Assembly (NCBI GenBank): GCA_965140365.1
Contig: OZ223196.1
Reading direction: 5' to 3' (one strand)
DNA length: 64,000 nt
Origin: Hydrogenovibrio sp965140365
Lineage (GTDB): Bacteria; Pseudomonadota; Gammaproteobacteria; Thiomicrospirales; Thiomicrospiraceae
A model generated the notes under the pieces. That model worked only from the letters and a program-made list of their open reading frames with translations, was not told where the DNA came from and did not search any database. Position 1 is the first letter of the stretch. Each line of letters starts with the position of its first letter. This document shows, in pieces, positions 62,981-64,000 of the stretch. A program made the translations under genes and the position numbers.

Positions 62981-63316
62981 TTAAACCGGAATGTCGTTTT
63001 GTGAGGCCATATAGTTGGCGCGTAACTGTAAATCCGATGCCGAACTCAAGTTGTTAGTGGCTTGGTTCGCATCAATCGGCGCGTCTTCTACCGATTGCAT
63101 ATTATTGACAGTTTGACTTTTTGCCAAATCACGATAATCAACAGCCTGTGTTTTCGATTGATCGGACAAGGTTACCGTTGTATTGTTGGCTGAAGACGTT
63201 TCGGCGCTGGTTTTATCGGTCACTTTCGGCTCTTTCGCCAAAACATCCGTCAAGCCGTTTGCTTGAGTATAAAGCGCTTGAGTGGCCGAAGCCAAAGTAG
63301 GGTTGACGTTGTTCAT
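62981..63316 (-). CDS. hypothetical protein (111 aa) with perfect ribosome site
   Basis: 111 residues rich in Asn, Thr, Ser and Ala, without signal peptide or helix-forming core, probably disordered. AAGGAGGT precedes the ATG by five bases, the strongest ribosome site in the window, so it should be well translated. Divergent from the giant adhesin gene. No family recognised. Confidence 0.6.
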   Translation of the reverse strand: MNNVNPTLASATQALYTQANGLTDVLAKEPKVTDKTSAETSSANNTTVTLSDQSKTQAVDYRDLAKSQTVNNMQSVEDAPIDANQATNNLSSASDLQLRANYMASQNDIPV

Positions 63317-63542
63317 AATGACCTCCTTAAGTTCGATTAAGGGTGTATTGATTAAATAACTCTTTGATTTAATTATAGTTGAAAAAAAGCAAAAGTCCAG
63401 TAAGTATTTGTTTCGTTAAGAATTTAACAGGATTTGTTCAAATATGACCCTAGGTACAATATGTTTTTCAGTTTAAACCGCTTACTCTATGGTCAGAAGA
63501 ATCTATTAGAGACAAAAATTATCAAGGATAAGGATTTGCGCT

Positions 63543-64000
63543 ATGGCTGAACAAAATTTGACGAATATCGTGGGTGTGGTGGAGTCTGTAGAAGGCAAGG
63601 TTGTCATTCAACAAAGCGACGGCGGACAGAACGCCTCTGTGTCAGAAGGCATGCAGCTTACCGTAAATCAAATTATTCAAACCGGCCCGGAAGGCGCTGT
63701 ACTCATCAATCTGGTGAATGGCCAAACCTTGTCGTTAGGGCGTAACACCACGCTGAAACTGGATGAAGACGTCACGGGAATCGCGGCCATTGACGATGCC
63801 CAAGCCACAGATGACGATGTTCAGCAGGTCATCGAAAAAGTATTGGCCGGTAACTTTGATGACATTGAAGAGACAGCCGCCGGTGAGGAAACCGGTATCA
63901 GTTCATCCTCTCAGCAGGCTGACATTGTTCAACATGAACTGGTGACCGGAAGTGTCACATCCGGATTTGATACCAAAGCAACGGATCAAGAGACAAATGA
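63543..64000 (+). CDS. LapA-like giant adhesin, retention-module N-terminus (partial)
   Basis: First 152 residues of a large type I-secreted adhesin. The N-terminal retention module (VVESVEGKVVIQQSDG ... INLVNGQTLSLGRNTTLKL) plugs the secretion pore and keeps the protein on the surface. At residues 111-114 the sequence T-A-A-G matches the cleavage site of LapG-type proteases. AAGGAT precedes the ATG by eight or nine bases. The repeat region and export genes lie beyond the window. Confidence 0.85.
   Translation, partial: MAEQNLTNIVGVVESVEGKVVIQQSDGGQNASVSEGMQLTVNQIIQTGPEGAVLINLVNGQTLSLGRNTTLKLDEDVTGIAAIDDAQATDDDVQQVIEKVLAGNFDDIEETAAGEETGISSSSQQADIVQHELVTGSVTSGFDTKATDQETN

Noticed and set aside
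1..64000. tRNA, rRNA, CRISPR or prophage
   Set aside because: No cloverleaf-like stretch, regularly spaced repeat or phage/transposase gene found by eye; a tRNAscan or CRISPR search would confirm.

Overview
The window reads as ordinary chromosome from a gammaproteobacterium of moderate GC. Supporting genes are prlC, aas/lplT-type phospholipid recycling, cmoA/cmoB/cmoM, mltC, trxC and a fused mnhA-mnhB antiporter subunit. The style (RegB/RegA redox control, c-type cytochromes, a bd-like oxidase with fused cytochrome c, two Bat operons) suggests a respiratory, possibly sulfur- or hydrogen-oxidising lineage such as the Thiomicrospira/Hydrogenovibrio group. That placement is inference, since no ribosomal or sulfur-oxidation gene is present. 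I see no tRNA, rRNA, CRISPR array, intact transposase or prophage.

Layout. 1-3 kb: Na+/H+ antiporter genes (minus). 3-8.3 kb: Na/Pi-type transporter, a 169-bp long-hairpin repeat, a small lipoprotein, YjbQ, oligopeptidase A. 8.3-13.3 kb: an AT-rich minus-strand block of TonB-dependent receptor, di-haem peroxidase, lipoprotein and cupin. 13.4-17.7 kb: PepSY/flavodoxin reductase and a FecR-FecI pair; FecI-type promoters (identical GGTTCCC-N16-CGGCTT) precede the receptor and the reductase, and a Fur box precedes fecI. 17.9-27.3 kb: bd-like oxidase with cytochrome c, an MbnP/MbnH pair with an outer-membrane barrel, a PCuAC-Spy fusion, and the RegA/RegB-type regulators; three near-identical 17-bp palindromes of RegA/PrrA type precede the oxidase operon, the MbnPH operon and regA or its terminator region. 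27.8-31.3 kb: lplT and aas. 31.5-38.7 kb: first Bat operon (minus). 38.9-42.1 kb: binding protein plus hybrid kinase. 42.1-48 kb: cmoB, cmoA, an AT-rich HNH nuclease insert, mltC, nuclease, cmoM. 48-54.2 kb: diguanylate cyclase, APC permease, hydrolase, ArsR-rhodanese regulator divergent from an MFS transporter. 54.3-61.4 kb: a second complete Bat operon (plus) in the same gene order. 61.4-64 kb: thioredoxin 2, small proteins and the N-terminus of a LapA-like giant adhesin.

Two signals run across gene boundaries. First, the 10-bp palindrome CCAGGCCTGG occurs 21 times exactly (plus at least nine one-mismatch copies) where well under one is expected; 14 copies lie inside genes, in only three reading phases (Q-A-W, P-G-L or R-P-G), and some intergenic copies are extended into terminator-like hairpins. 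Second, five copies of a 14-bp parS-like palindrome (GTTTCACGTGAAAC or one mismatch) lie inside genes, suggesting an origin-proximal segment bound by ParB.
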